Shown here piece by piece: positions 25,774-34,328 of a stretch of DNA of 64,000 nt (within the stretch, counting starts at the first letter, position 1; each line of letters begins with the position of its first letter). A program made the translations under genes and the position numbers. Under the pieces are notes generated by a model, which saw nothing but the letters and a program-made list of their open reading frames with translations, searched no databases and had not been told where the DNA came from. Source of the DNA: Rhizobium leguminosarum bv. trifolii WSM1325 (GTDB lineage Bacteria > Pseudomonadota > Alphaproteobacteria > Rhizobiales > Rhizobiaceae); the NCBI GenBank assembly GCA_000023185.1, contig CP001625.1, forward strand, positions 434,001-498,000. The letters run 5' to 3'.

Positions 25774-26160
25774 GTGATCGACGACGACGCACGGAGATTG
25801 CGGGCATACCAAATCTGGGAAGACGAAGGTCGTCCGGAGGGTCAGGACCTCGCGCATTGGTATAGAGCCGGCGATGCCGGCGCAACAGCGGAACGTCCTG
25901 ACTATGGACGGTACTCTTCCGATGTCGCGCCTGTTGGGTCGCTGGTGATCAAATTTTATCACTCCGGCGATCAGATTCGCGGATATGTGCGTAAGGTCGC
26001 GGACACAGCTGCGGACGATACGATCTTTCCCGGCGAGGAAATGGAGCCGGATGCGGCCTTTAAACTGGCAGATTCTCATAAGGGCGATAGCAGCGAAACC
26101 GTCTTCGTCGAACTTGTCGAAGGCGTTGAATGGAATCCCGCCTGGGGTCGGTTGGGATGA
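25774..26160 (+). CDS. DUF2934 protein with extra C-terminal domain
   Basis: From the GTG at 25774: DUF2934 core (ARRLRAYQIWEDEGRPEG, residues 5-22), then an 80-aa domain with GSLVIKFYHSGDQIRGYVRK and ETVFVELVEGVEWNPAW. No family recognised for the second part. The open frame runs on upstream into the oxidoreductase's last 65 codons without a stop, so a fusion protein is possible; ribosome site for the GTG is weak (AGGCAAGAACC). Confidence 0.6.
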   Translation: MIDDDARRLRAYQIWEDEGRPEGQDLAHWYRAGDAGATAERPDYGRYSSDVAPVGSLVIKFYHSGDQIRGYVRKVADTAADDTIFPGEEMEPDAAFKLADSHKGDSSETVFVELVEGVEWNPAWGRLG

Positions 26161-26179
26161 CCGAGGAAGAAGGTCGACA

Positions 26180-26428
26180 ATGACGAAACGCGAAACGCCG
26201 CCGGAAGCGATCCCGGCCGACACAGATGATGCCCGCTCGATCGACAGCCCCGCCGCCGATCGTCACCACAACGATCTGGCCAAGGAGGCGGCGAAAGAAT
26301 TGCAGCGAGCCATGAAAGAAAAAGGCGGGTCGCCAGACAATCACATATCGACAACGAAGGCAGAGATCGAGCGTGAGGCCAGGGACAGTCCGACAGCAAT
26401 CATGCCGGACGATCCAACAACGGCGTGA
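26180..26428 (+). CDS. small hydrophilic protein
   Basis: 82 aa, MTKRETPPEAIPADTDDARS, highly charged, no hydrophobic core, with AKEAAKELQRAMKEKGGSPD in the middle. AGAAGGTCGACA upstream. No family recognised; fits the stress-type small proteins around it. Confidence 0.6.
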   Translation: MTKRETPPEAIPADTDDARSIDSPAADRHHNDLAKEAAKELQRAMKEKGGSPDNHISTTKAEIEREARDSPTAIMPDDPTTA

Positions 26429-26482
26429 GCAGCGCTAAGCAACGTGTCATCACTCACTGACGACGCGACGTACGTCATTGGC

Positions 26483-27148
26483 TTACTTATCGTCTGACAG
26501 ATAATCATGGATTAATCGTAGATCATCGACAAACCGTCGCTGTTCGTTGGCACGATCATCATGGTCTCGGATACGAAGCAGATAAGACGGATGGATGGTG
26601 ACGAGTAGCGGCGTGGCGTTCGCTGCCTGCAAGATGTTAGAACGTTCCTTCGTCAATCCAACGGAGCGTCCCATTAACGTATAGAGGGCGGTTGCCCCCA
26701 ACGCGACGACCAGACTTGGGCGCAAAAAATCGAGTTCGCCGCCCAGCCACCACGCGCAACGCTGAATTTCGCCGGCGTTTGGTTTCGAATGGATGCGCCG
26801 CTTGCCGCGTTGCTCGAATTTGAAATGCTTGACCGCATTGGTGACGTAACAGAGCGATCGATCGATGCCGGCCTCGTGTAAACATTCGTCAAGTAACCTG
26901 CCCGCCGGGCCTACGAACGGCCGGCCCGCAATATCCTCTTTGTCGCCGGGTTGCTCCCCAACGAGGATGACCCTGGCGTCCGTTGATCCTTCACCGAATA
27001 CGGTCTGCGTGGCATTCTTGAACAAATCACAGCGTTCGCAGGTCTCGGCTTGCCCATGAAGCGCCGAGAGGTCCTTGCCTTCCGCATGAGGTTCGATAAA
27101 CGCCGGTGGCAAGCGGGTCGGGCGCGTAGCGGATGCCTTGACCATCAC
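26483..27148 (-). CDS. udgX: UdgX-type uracil-DNA glycosylase
   Basis: 221 aa. Motif A with GEQPGDKEDIAGRPFVGPAG in residues 64-83, the UdgX-specific loop KRRIHSKP with His120, CxxC (C37, C40) plus later Cys for a 4Fe-4S cluster, and HPSYLLR near the C-terminus. UdgX excises uracil and stays covalently linked to the abasic site through the loop His. DNA repair, cytosolic. Stands alone on the minus strand. Confidence 0.9.
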   Translation of the reverse strand: MMVKASATRPTRLPPAFIEPHAEGKDLSALHGQAETCERCDLFKNATQTVFGEGSTDARVILVGEQPGDKEDIAGRPFVGPAGRLLDECLHEAGIDRSLCYVTNAVKHFKFEQRGKRRIHSKPNAGEIQRCAWWLGGELDFLRPSLVVALGATALYTLMGRSVGLTKERSNILQAANATPLLVTIHPSYLLRIRDHDDRANEQRRFVDDLRLIHDYLSDDK

Positions 27149-27238
27149 CTACCCCTCGCCCGCGCAATGTGCTCGCTGCCATGCGGCGGCGGAACATGTC
27201 CTGTTTTTTTGATCATCGATATCATCGTTTGAGGGGCC

Positions 27239-27487
27239 TCAGGCGCTTCTTCCACCGACAAAGCTTGCCAATCCCGCCGCGAAGGCCTCTGCCGCTCCAT
27301 GCTCCGGTGACCCCCGCATTTTCAAGAAACACTCGGAGATGCTTTTCAAAAGTAAGCGGAAGGCGGTTGCGATTATTGTTGACGGTACCCGCCCCTGGCC
27401 ATGGCGGTATTGTAAGTTTGTCAGTGTGGAAATTGCTCTCGCACTGTCGCCAGGAACGACCTCATCTTCAGCACGGCGCGTCGACAT
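27239..27487 (-). CDS. 82-aa hypothetical protein
   Basis: MSTRRAEDEVVPGDSARAIS, with a hydrophobic helix TIIATAFRLLLKSISECFL in the middle. ATG follows directly on the stop of the upstream gene (TGAATG). No family recognised. Confidence 0.4.
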   Translation of the reverse strand: MSTRRAEDEVVPGDSARAISTLTNLQYRHGQGRVPSTIIATAFRLLLKSISECFLKMRGSPEHGAAEAFAAGLASFVGGRSA

Positions 27488-27706
27488 TCATTCCGATCCC
27501 AAGCGAGAGGCATCCTCCTGTTGCTTTACTTCTTTCAAAAGTTTCTCCCGCGGGTTTTCGGAGAGCTTCCTCCGGGTCGCTTCGACGGTCTTTTCTCCGA
27601 CTTCGACTGGCTGACCGCTATCGTCGGGAAAACCTTCCGCCGTCTTGCCAATAGAAGAGCTTTTTGGGCTGTCGTTCGGTCCATTCGCGAGTTTTCGGTT
27701 TGTCAT
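27488..27706 (-). CDS. 72-aa hydrophilic protein
   Basis: MTNRKLANGPNDSPKSSSIG, ending in a charged helix TRRKLSENPREKLLKEVKQQ. Excellent ribosome site AAAAAGGAGATTTTATC. No family recognised; probably a stress-type small protein. Confidence 0.65.
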   Translation of the reverse strand: MTNRKLANGPNDSPKSSSIGKTAEGFPDDSGQPVEVGEKTVEATRRKLSENPREKLLKEVKQQEDASRLGSE

Positions 27707-27877
27707 GATAAAATCTCCTTTTTCAAAGAACTCATGGCACGCGGATTAGTGCCGCACGGGGCGATTTTCACAAGCGGGGTGTCGGATCTTGCGACTTCAT
27801 TGCTCGAACCTTCCAAAACCAAAGCGCTGCTATTACGCCGTCAGACGGACAACGGGCGCTTTTGTAGCTCTTGAGAG

Positions 27878-29851
27878 TTACATCCCAAACGGAAAGGTGT
27901 CTGGCATCTTGCCGGATCCTTTCGTGGGGCCTGCCAAAGGCGTGACCGGAGAAGTCTGATCGAACCAAACGAACGCGTCGAACTGTGATGAAACCGCTGC
28001 CTCCATATAATGGCTGAGGCGCTCGGTCTCTGGACGGTAGATCACGCCGATGAACCGCTGCTGTCGGCGCGCGCGAAGCGCATTGTGAAGCGTGTCGCTG
28101 CGCCCAAAATCCAGCAGAAAAGAGTGCTTGCCGCTATCATGACACAGGCGTTCGATACTGCCCGGCAAGGAGGGGCTGATGTCCTTAATCTCCATGTCGC
28201 TGTCCCAGTCGGAGGCACAGGCGACCCTTCCCGCGTGGGTGCCAAACCCGATCAGCGCCACCTGATCCCCGTAGCGCTCCCGGCAGAGCTGTCCGATGTT
28301 CAGTTCGTCGCGTCCAGACCCCATTTCGGTGTGGCGTGCATCTCCGATATGGGAATTGTGCGCCCACACCACCGCCCTGGACTCCGGTCCGCCTGCGCCG
28401 AGAAGTTGGTCCAGCGTCTCGAACATATGCCGGTCGCGCAGGTTCCAGGTCGCGGCGCCACCATAATACATGATGCGGTAATATTTCTCGGCCGATGCAA
28501 TCAGCCTCGCATTTTGCTGCGCATCTAGCAGATCGCCGTCTTCCTGCGAAAGGGAACGTTCGAGAAGTTCGCGGCATTGCTTGATCACTGCGTCCTCGCA
28601 GGTCTCGTAACCGGAGCGAAGCGCCGCACGTCCGTAGGTCGAGGGTTCATTCTGCCAGGGCGTCAGGCAGCCATAACGTTCTCGGGCAATGGCAGCCGCA
28701 CCTGGATCGGTTTCGTCCAGATAGGCGAGAACTGCGGCGATCGATCCGCTCATGTTGTAGAGATCAAGACCATAGAAGCCGACCTGCCGGCTCGCATCCT
28801 CGATGCCAGCATTGTGCTGTCGCAGCCAGTCGATGAAGGCCGCGACCTCGGTGTTGCGCCACATCCACTGGGGAAAGCGTTGGAACGGCGCCAATATCTC
28901 GGACGGTCGGGGTCGGCCCCGCACATAGCGGTTGAGATACGCTGCATCCGGCCAGTCCGCCTCGACTGCGACGATCGTGAAGCCATGCTTCTCGATCAAG
29001 TGCTTGGTGATTGCGGCGCGGGCGCGGTAGAACTCCGACGTTCCATGACTTGCCTCACCGAGGAGAATAACCCGCCGGTCGCCGAAGCGATCGAACAGAG
29101 CTCCGAAACCCGAATCGTCGATCGCGGGAAGCTCTTCGGCTGCCTCGCCGATTAGCTCCGGAAGAGATTTACGGACCGGGTGAGGCGAAAGTTCGTCGTC
29201 TTGCTCGATCCAGCCTTCCGCGCCGACAAGCGGCACGAACATCACACCGCCGAGATCCTCTTCCTCGAACTTCGTGGCAGACATGCGTGTGATGCGGAGC
29301 AACCGCTGTTCTTCCGGATGTTCTCCAACCGGGATGACCAGCCTTCCACCAATTTCCAACTGTTCCTGTAAAGATACCGGGACGGAGGGTCCGCCGGCCG
29401 CCACCACGATTGCATCGAATGGAGCCTTCTCGGGCCAGCCCAAGGTGCCGTCGCCGGCCTTCACCGTCACATTGCTATAGCCGGACTGGTGGAGACGCCG
29501 CTCGGCTTCACTTGCCAGTTCTCCATGACGCTCCATGGTGAAGACCTCGGAGGCCAGCTCGGCCAGAATCGCCGCCGCGTAGCCGGAGCCCGTACCGATC
29601 TCCAGGACACGATCCGATGGTTCGATCTCGGCTGCTTCCGCCATTCTCGCGACGATAAACGGCTGGGAAATCGTCTGGCCACTGCCGATAGGCAGCGGAC
29701 TGTCTTCATAGGCGAATTCTTCGAACCCTTCGTCCACAAAGGACTCACGAGCGACCCGACGCAAAGCCGCAAGAACCCGCTCGTCGCGCACCCCTCTGCG
29801 AGCGATTTGCGTTTCAACCATGCGATGTCTGGCGAACGCGAAATCCAACAT
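27878..29851 (-). CDS. protein-L-isoaspartate O-methyltransferase fused to erythromycin-esterase-like domain
   Basis: 657 aa. Residues 1-215 are PCMT (RHRMVETQIARRGV, GSGQTISQPFIVA, SAM loop VLEIGTGSGYAAAIL), which repairs isoaspartyl residues. Residues about 235-640 are an Ere-like hydrolase (VILLGEASHGTSEFYRARA, VAVEADWPDA, VVWAHNSHIGD). Such fusions occur in alphaproteobacteria; the Ere part need not act on macrolides. 2 bp after the small gene at 29854, so part of the operon starting at 30327. Confidence 0.9.
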   Translation of the reverse strand: MLDFAFARHRMVETQIARRGVRDERVLAALRRVARESFVDEGFEEFAYEDSPLPIGSGQTISQPFIVARMAEAAEIEPSDRVLEIGTGSGYAAAILAELASEVFTMERHGELASEAERRLHQSGYSNVTVKAGDGTLGWPEKAPFDAIVVAAGGPSVPVSLQEQLEIGGRLVIPVGEHPEEQRLLRITRMSATKFEEEDLGGVMFVPLVGAEGWIEQDDELSPHPVRKSLPELIGEAAEELPAIDDSGFGALFDRFGDRRVILLGEASHGTSEFYRARAAITKHLIEKHGFTIVAVEADWPDAAYLNRYVRGRPRPSEILAPFQRFPQWMWRNTEVAAFIDWLRQHNAGIEDASRQVGFYGLDLYNMSGSIAAVLAYLDETDPGAAAIARERYGCLTPWQNEPSTYGRAALRSGYETCEDAVIKQCRELLERSLSQEDGDLLDAQQNARLIASAEKYYRIMYYGGAATWNLRDRHMFETLDQLLGAGGPESRAVVWAHNSHIGDARHTEMGSGRDELNIGQLCRERYGDQVALIGFGTHAGRVACASDWDSDMEIKDISPSLPGSIERLCHDSGKHSFLLDFGRSDTLHNALRARRQQRFIGVIYRPETERLSHYMEAAVSSQFDAFVWFDQTSPVTPLAGPTKGSGKMPDTFPFGM

Positions 29852-29853
29852 CG

Positions 29854-30099
29854 TCAGCCGTCCGCGCGCGGCTTGTGATGCGCGCTTTCCTGGTTTTCGC
29901 CGCGGATAATCTGGCGGTCGTCCTTGTCCGTCAGTTCGACACCTTCTTCGTGAAGGTTTGCGCCACCCCGATGGGCATCCCGCTGCTGTTTCGAACGCTT
30001 CAGCTCTTCCTCGGCGTTGAAGTCGTCGCCGGCATTGCTGGTGTTTTCGCGCTTCTCGATAATGCGCCGCTGTTGCTCGTGGGTTTTCGTGCCAGCCAT
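29854..30099 (-). CDS. 81-aa hydrophilic protein
   Basis: MAGTKTHEQQRRIIEKRENT, then DDFNAEEELKRSKQQRDA. Charged and probably disordered. Second gene of the 30327-27878 operon. Confidence 0.7.
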   Translation of the reverse strand: MAGTKTHEQQRRIIEKRENTSNAGDDFNAEEELKRSKQQRDAHRGGANLHEEGVELTDKDDRQIIRGENQESAHHKPRADG

Positions 30100-30111
30100 A
30101 TCGGCCTCCTG

Positions 30112-30327
30112 TTATTTGTTGGTGCGTCCAGTGCGATTGGGATCGACGCCACCTTGCGCGGTGACATCATTCTCGACGTCACCCTTGAACGTGTTGTCCC
30201 CGTCAAGGCTTTCGTCCGCGTCAAGGATGTCTCCACCCTTGATCGTGCCCCTGGAAGTGCCGATCCCAGGGTTTTGTCGCAAATCCTTGTCTGACGGCGT
30301 TTGAGTCTTTGGGTGCTGATTGGCCAT
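30112..30327 (-). CDS. 71-aa hydrophilic protein
   Basis: MANQHPKTQTPSDKDLRQNP, Gly/Asp/Thr-rich, with GGDILDADESLDGDNTFKGD. AAGGAGAGATTCGA precedes the ATG. First intact gene of the operon leading to the PCMT-Ere fusion; EcfG-type promoter at 30577-30601. Typical general-stress small protein. Confidence 0.7.
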   Translation of the reverse strand: MANQHPKTQTPSDKDLRQNPGIGTSRGTIKGGDILDADESLDGDNTFKGDVENDVTAQGGVDPNRTGRTNK

Positions 30328-30362
30328 TCGAATCTCTCCTTCACTCTGGTTAGGCGCGCTTC

Positions 30363-30552
30363 AGTTGCGTCAGGAAATGGAGTTTGGCTGTCGCGGCGTG
30401 TCGTATCTCTTGGGGAGTGCTCGCCAGACCTTCGCCGCCTGACCATCGTCGACATGCTCTGCCAACACGAAACACACGACCTGGACCGCTTCCTTGGTGT
30501 TAAGGGGCCGGCCGAATTTCCTAATCCTGTTGCGCTCATCGAGGCCTCCTCG
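30363..30552 (-). pseudogene. DUF2267 relic
   Basis: ATG at 30552 (AGGAGG upstream) opens MSATGLG, the common N-terminus of DUF2267 proteins. Another frame then reads TKEAVQVVCFVLAEHVDDGQ and KVWRALPKR, a DUF2267 C-terminal core. The middle is missing and frames do not join. Lies between the EcfG promoter and the operon it drives. Confidence 0.4.
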
Positions 30553-30576
30553 CCTTAATGGCCCCTTGCGCGTACG

Positions 30577-30601
30577 AACTCATGAAGGGGGCGCAGGTTC
30601 C
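30577..30601 (-). promoter_or_regulatory. EcfG-type promoter, leftward
   Basis: GGAAC (30601-30597), 16 bases, AGTT (30580-30577) on the minus strand, directly abutting the rightward promoter. Confidence 0.55.
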
Positions 30602-30626
30602 GGAACAAATTTCGTCGCCTCGGGTT
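30602..30626 (+). promoter_or_regulatory. EcfG-type promoter, rightward
   Basis: GGAAC (30602-30606), 16 bases, GGTT (30623-30626); together with the leftward one forms GGTTCCGGAAC. Confidence 0.55.
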
Positions 30627-30677
30627 TCTTGAAAATCATCAAATTTTGGCTCGCCGACGAAAGCGGAGGACTTTGAG

Positions 30678-30890
30678 ATGGCCCACAGCGACAAGAAGCA
30701 TTTCGGTAAGGGAACACAGGGAAAAGGAGCCGGAGCCGGCGCAATGACCGAGATCGATGGAGACACGGTCGGAGACAACGAGGTTCTTTCGAACCGCGAC
30801 AAGAAACAGCATTCGAATGAGCGCGGCCAGGACGGCAACGCAATCAAGACAGAGCAGCAGCAGGATCATTCCGCCAATCGCCGGCCATAG
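30678..30890 (+). CDS. 70-aa hydrophilic protein
   Basis: MAHSDKKHFGKGTQGKGAGA, then DGDTVGDNEVLSNRDKKQHS. Gly/Lys/Gln-rich, disordered. GGAGGACTTTGAG upstream, EcfG-type promoter 52 bp upstream. Shares a unit with the copper-binding protein 12 bp downstream. Confidence 0.7.
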   Translation: MAHSDKKHFGKGTQGKGAGAGAMTEIDGDTVGDNEVLSNRDKKQHSNERGQDGNAIKTEQQQDHSANRRP

Positions 30891-30902
30891 GAGAGCATAA
30901 CC

Positions 30903-31235
30903 GTGACCCATATAAGCCCCCAAATGCAGGCCTGCGTCGAAGAATGCCTGCGCTGCTATTCAGTCTGCCTGTCGACCGCGATGAACCATTGCCTTGAAAT
31001 GGGTGGCGCGCATGTCGAGAAACAACACTTCACCCTCATGATGGCTTGTGCCGAAATGTGCCGGACCTCAGCGCATTTCATGCTATTGGCTTCGCCACAC
31101 CACAGGCATACTTGCGCTGAATGCGCCGAAATCTGTACCGAATGCGCGGATGATTGCGAGCGGATCGGAGATATGCAGGCGTGTGTGGACGCCTGCCGGC
31201 GCTGCGCCGAAAGTTGCCGCATCATGTCCTCCTGA
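30903..31235 (+). CDS. four-helix bundle copper-binding protein (DUF326), paralogue 2
   Basis: 110 aa from a GTG (AGGAGAGCATAACC). 16 cysteines in the same positions as the protein at 1222-1554 (CVEECLRCYSVC, HCLEMGG, MMACAEMCRTSAHFM, CAECAEICTECADDC, CVDACRRCAESC). Probable cytosolic Cu(I) storage. Here it sits in a stress-type unit rather than with DUF305. Confidence 0.85.
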   Translation: MTHISPQMQACVEECLRCYSVCLSTAMNHCLEMGGAHVEKQHFTLMMACAEMCRTSAHFMLLASPHHRHTCAECAEICTECADDCERIGDMQACVDACRRCAESCRIMSS

Positions 31236-31573
31236 CGCGCCAGAGCGTCAGGCCCAGTCTGGACGAACAGCGGCCGATGACTTTGCCGGAAACCATGAAC
31301 ACGCCGTCATCCTCCGAGAGAGCCCGAGGCTCCGAACACGATGACGAACCGGGGTCTGGCCGAGCAGTGCTTGGCTGCTTTGATCGTCCATCGTCCCAAA
31401 ACGGTGACATCGACGAAACCTTCAGAAATAACCACATCCAAAAACCTTCTTCACGTCGTCGTTCATCGCTGCAAGATAGGCAGATCGCCCTAATGTCTTG
31501 ATGATGAGATACGAGCCGGCGACCTATCGTCGAATGAATAATCCTCCAGATATCTCATTCTTGGCTATGTTGT
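31236..31573. other. 338-bp stretch without recognisable gene
   Basis: A plus-strand frame to 31501 (start about 31277) has no family, no ribosome site and poor codon use. Nothing else seen. Confidence 0.4.
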
Positions 31574-34168
31574 TTATGAAAGCAAACCCCGGCTACGAGC
31601 GTGAGATGCAGCAGCTGTCCGCGTTTTTGCGTTGAGCTTGGCGAGGATCGACGAAACGTGGTGATCAACGGTCTTGGCGGAGACGAAGAGCAACGCAGCT
31701 ATTTCGCCATTGGACTTGCCCAGATCGACCCATCGCAGCACATCCATCTCCCGCGTTGTGAGTCCGGCCGGGTTGGCCTTCGTGCTTGCCCTTGGACCAC
31801 GGGCGGCAACACGGCCAAGTCGGCCACGTATGATCGCACGGACATGCTGGGCAACTGCCGAGGCTCCCATGCCTTCAAGCAGGTCTAGTGCGTGATAGAC
31901 GGCATTATCGTCACCATCGAGGAGTGTCATGGCCTGCCAATATGGCGATCTCCTCTCGCTCCAGGTCTCCGCTGCGGCCGCCCAGTCACCAGCCAGCATC
32001 TGGCGAACGACCTCATCTCCGTCGAAGTCCGAGCAGAGCGAAACGTCTGCTCCAAGTTTTCGTTTCCAGACAAGCAGCAGCGAAACTGCGGCGTCATCCC
32101 TGGAAAGAGCAATGGCCTGATCGAGCAAACTCAAGGCTCGTCCGATGTCCTCCAAGCCCAACCAAGCCCGCTCCGCTATCAGCTCGGCATAGGGTGCCAG
32201 CCTCTGCAGCTCCCTGCCCGTCTCAAGAAAACGCGACAGTTCCTCCAGCAATGCGTCTGCCGGCTCACCACGTCGTGTCCTGAGAACGGCGAGCGCAAGA
32301 ACATTTGGGTATCGTGATAAAGAAGCAGCATTGACATTGCCGACGACCAAGCTGGCCGCCCGCTCCGCCTCGTCCCAGCGCCCGAGATAAGTGAACAACT
32401 CCGCCTGTTCGCCACGCATGTAGTCACGCCACGTGTCGAGGTCGTGTTCGATACAGTAGCTAATTCCGCGCCCGAGAAAATCCTCCGCGTCTGCGACAGA
32501 ATGCAAACGCAGCTCTATCCAGCCTCGATTGGTGAAACTACGAGCTGCGTGCTCCTCGAGCTGGTGAGCGAGCGCGATTTCCAGACTACGTCCAAGGAGG
32601 TGCCGGGCTTGATCGGGGTCACGCCACAAGACTGCGGTGCCAACATTATTCAGTGCATGACAGAGAATATCGGGTCTGCCGATAGCTTCGGATTGCGCCA
32701 GGCCGATCGCCCTCTCCCCATAGTGGCACGCTGTCTCCGTGTCGCCTGCGAGCATACTCAGTTGCGAGAGATTGGAATATGCCATGGCGAGCTCTGCTCC
32801 CTCAGTCTGCGCCTCCAAGAGATCCACGGCCTCCTTTCCATAGGCATCGCTATCCTTGCGGTTGCCTGCGAGGTAACTGAGTCGAGACAGCCAGCGCAGG
32901 CTTTCGCCCTCCCGCAGTGGCGCGCCGAGGCGGTGATGAATAGCGAGCGCTTTCTTCTGCGAAACTATGGCCCGCTCGACCTGGCCGACCAGGTGACATT
33001 CGAAGGCGTAGTTTTCATACAGGTCTGCCCGCTGCTTTTCATCAAAATCTGAGGCGTGAGTCAATGCAAGTTCATAGTGCTTGATCGCCTCGCGATGGGC
33101 ACCCAGCCTTGCCGCTTCTGCTGCCGCCTGCGGTGCCAGTTCACAGATGGCAGCGAGATCCTGCGCTTCATTCGCATGGTGTATCAACCGCACCCACGGC
33201 ACATGTCCGGCATGACGGGAGGCTGCCAGGGCCGTTGCGTTCAACCCACGCCGGCGAATGGGCGACAAAGATTGCTCTATCACCTGGCGAGTGATCTCGT
33301 GACGAAACGAGTATGTTCCATCAACCCGACGCATCAGGCCGCAGTCGAGGCATGCTTGCAAGGATTTTTCGGCGCCATCGCCGCAAATCGCGTCGAGAGA
33401 CTTGAGGTCGACTGCATCGGGAAAGATCGAGGCTGCGGCAAGAATATCCCTATCAGGAGCCGTTAGGCCCTCCGCACGCGCAAGAACGGCATCGCGAACG
33501 GTTCTCGGCATCACCTTCCAGTCGCCCGCCTCGATCAGCTCGGTAATGAAATAGGCATTGCCCCCGGTGACACGAAAAATCTCATCACCGTCAAAACCGC
33601 GTAGCATTGCAAGTTCACTTACGGCAGCCCTGCTCAATGCAGGGACGTCTATTCGCCTCTGACTGGCGGCTGGGATATCGCCCAAGGCTTTCCGCAGACG
33701 TGATTGTAAACCAGCATCATCGTCCCGTGCCGTCAATAGAATCAAGACATGCGCGTCGCGGATCCGTCGCCCCAGATATCGAATGAGGTTCAGTGTCGCA
33801 TCATCGGCCCAGTGGATGTCCTCGATCACAATCAGGCTCGTGGGCGCTCCCACGCTCAACAGTCGAAAGACCTCGGAGAACAAGGCGATCCGACTTTCGG
33901 TGGACGAAAGCGTCTCCGACAAGGCCCACCCAGCTTCGCGAACGAGGTCGCGCAAGGGGCCGAGCGGTTCTGCCGTGCCGAAATTCTCGCATGCACCGCG
34001 CAAGACCCGTGTAGTCTTACCAACGAGATCGGTGAAGATGTTGACGAGCGCGGATTTTCCCGCTCCGGCCTCGCCCCCCAAAACGGCGACGTGGCCATTT
34101 CCCTCAGCAGCTTCGCTCAGAAGCGACTGCAGTTGTTCGAGTTGTTCGGCGCGCTCCAAGAGTTGCAT
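31574..34168 (-). CDS. LuxR-family regulator with AAA ATPase and TPR-like region
   Basis: 864 aa. AAA/STAND ATPase at the N-terminus (Walker A GGEAGAGKS, residues 31-39; Walker B LIVIEDIHW), a long helical TPR-like middle (about 330-750), and a C-terminal LuxR HTH (LTTREMDVLRWVDLGKSNGE, VSAKTVDHHVSSILAKL). MalT-like signal-driven activator. Divergent from the DUF4242 gene; two inverted repeats lie between. Confidence 0.9.
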   Translation of the reverse strand: MQLLERAEQLEQLQSLLSEAAEGNGHVAVLGGEAGAGKSALVNIFTDLVGKTTRVLRGACENFGTAEPLGPLRDLVREAGWALSETLSSTESRIALFSEVFRLLSVGAPTSLIVIEDIHWADDATLNLIRYLGRRIRDAHVLILLTARDDDAGLQSRLRKALGDIPAASQRRIDVPALSRAAVSELAMLRGFDGDEIFRVTGGNAYFITELIEAGDWKVMPRTVRDAVLARAEGLTAPDRDILAAASIFPDAVDLKSLDAICGDGAEKSLQACLDCGLMRRVDGTYSFRHEITRQVIEQSLSPIRRRGLNATALAASRHAGHVPWVRLIHHANEAQDLAAICELAPQAAAEAARLGAHREAIKHYELALTHASDFDEKQRADLYENYAFECHLVGQVERAIVSQKKALAIHHRLGAPLREGESLRWLSRLSYLAGNRKDSDAYGKEAVDLLEAQTEGAELAMAYSNLSQLSMLAGDTETACHYGERAIGLAQSEAIGRPDILCHALNNVGTAVLWRDPDQARHLLGRSLEIALAHQLEEHAARSFTNRGWIELRLHSVADAEDFLGRGISYCIEHDLDTWRDYMRGEQAELFTYLGRWDEAERAASLVVGNVNAASLSRYPNVLALAVLRTRRGEPADALLEELSRFLETGRELQRLAPYAELIAERAWLGLEDIGRALSLLDQAIALSRDDAAVSLLLVWKRKLGADVSLCSDFDGDEVVRQMLAGDWAAAAETWSERRSPYWQAMTLLDGDDNAVYHALDLLEGMGASAVAQHVRAIIRGRLGRVAARGPRASTKANPAGLTTREMDVLRWVDLGKSNGEIAALLFVSAKTVDHHVSSILAKLNAKTRTAAASHARSRGLLS

Positions 34169-34221
34169 GACGTGTGCCCATCATCATCCAGCGGCGTTGA
34201 ACGCAACTAAGCGGAAAAAAT

Positions 34222-34305
34222 GGGGAATGCGCAAAGAGAAAATAGGGACATTCCCCGAAGCGGTCTCTCCTACCTCAGGGTATCAATCTCATGGTGAGGA
34301 CCATG
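34222..34305. promoter_or_regulatory. intergenic region with two inverted repeats
   Basis: GGGGAATG (34222-34229) and CATTCCCC (34249-34256) form an 8-bp inverted repeat; CATGGT (34290-34295) and ACCATG (34300-34305) form a second. Both lie between the divergent LuxR and DUF4242 genes and are operator candidates. Confidence 0.45.
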
Positions 34306-34328
34306 AAATCCATTGAGGAGACGTGAAA

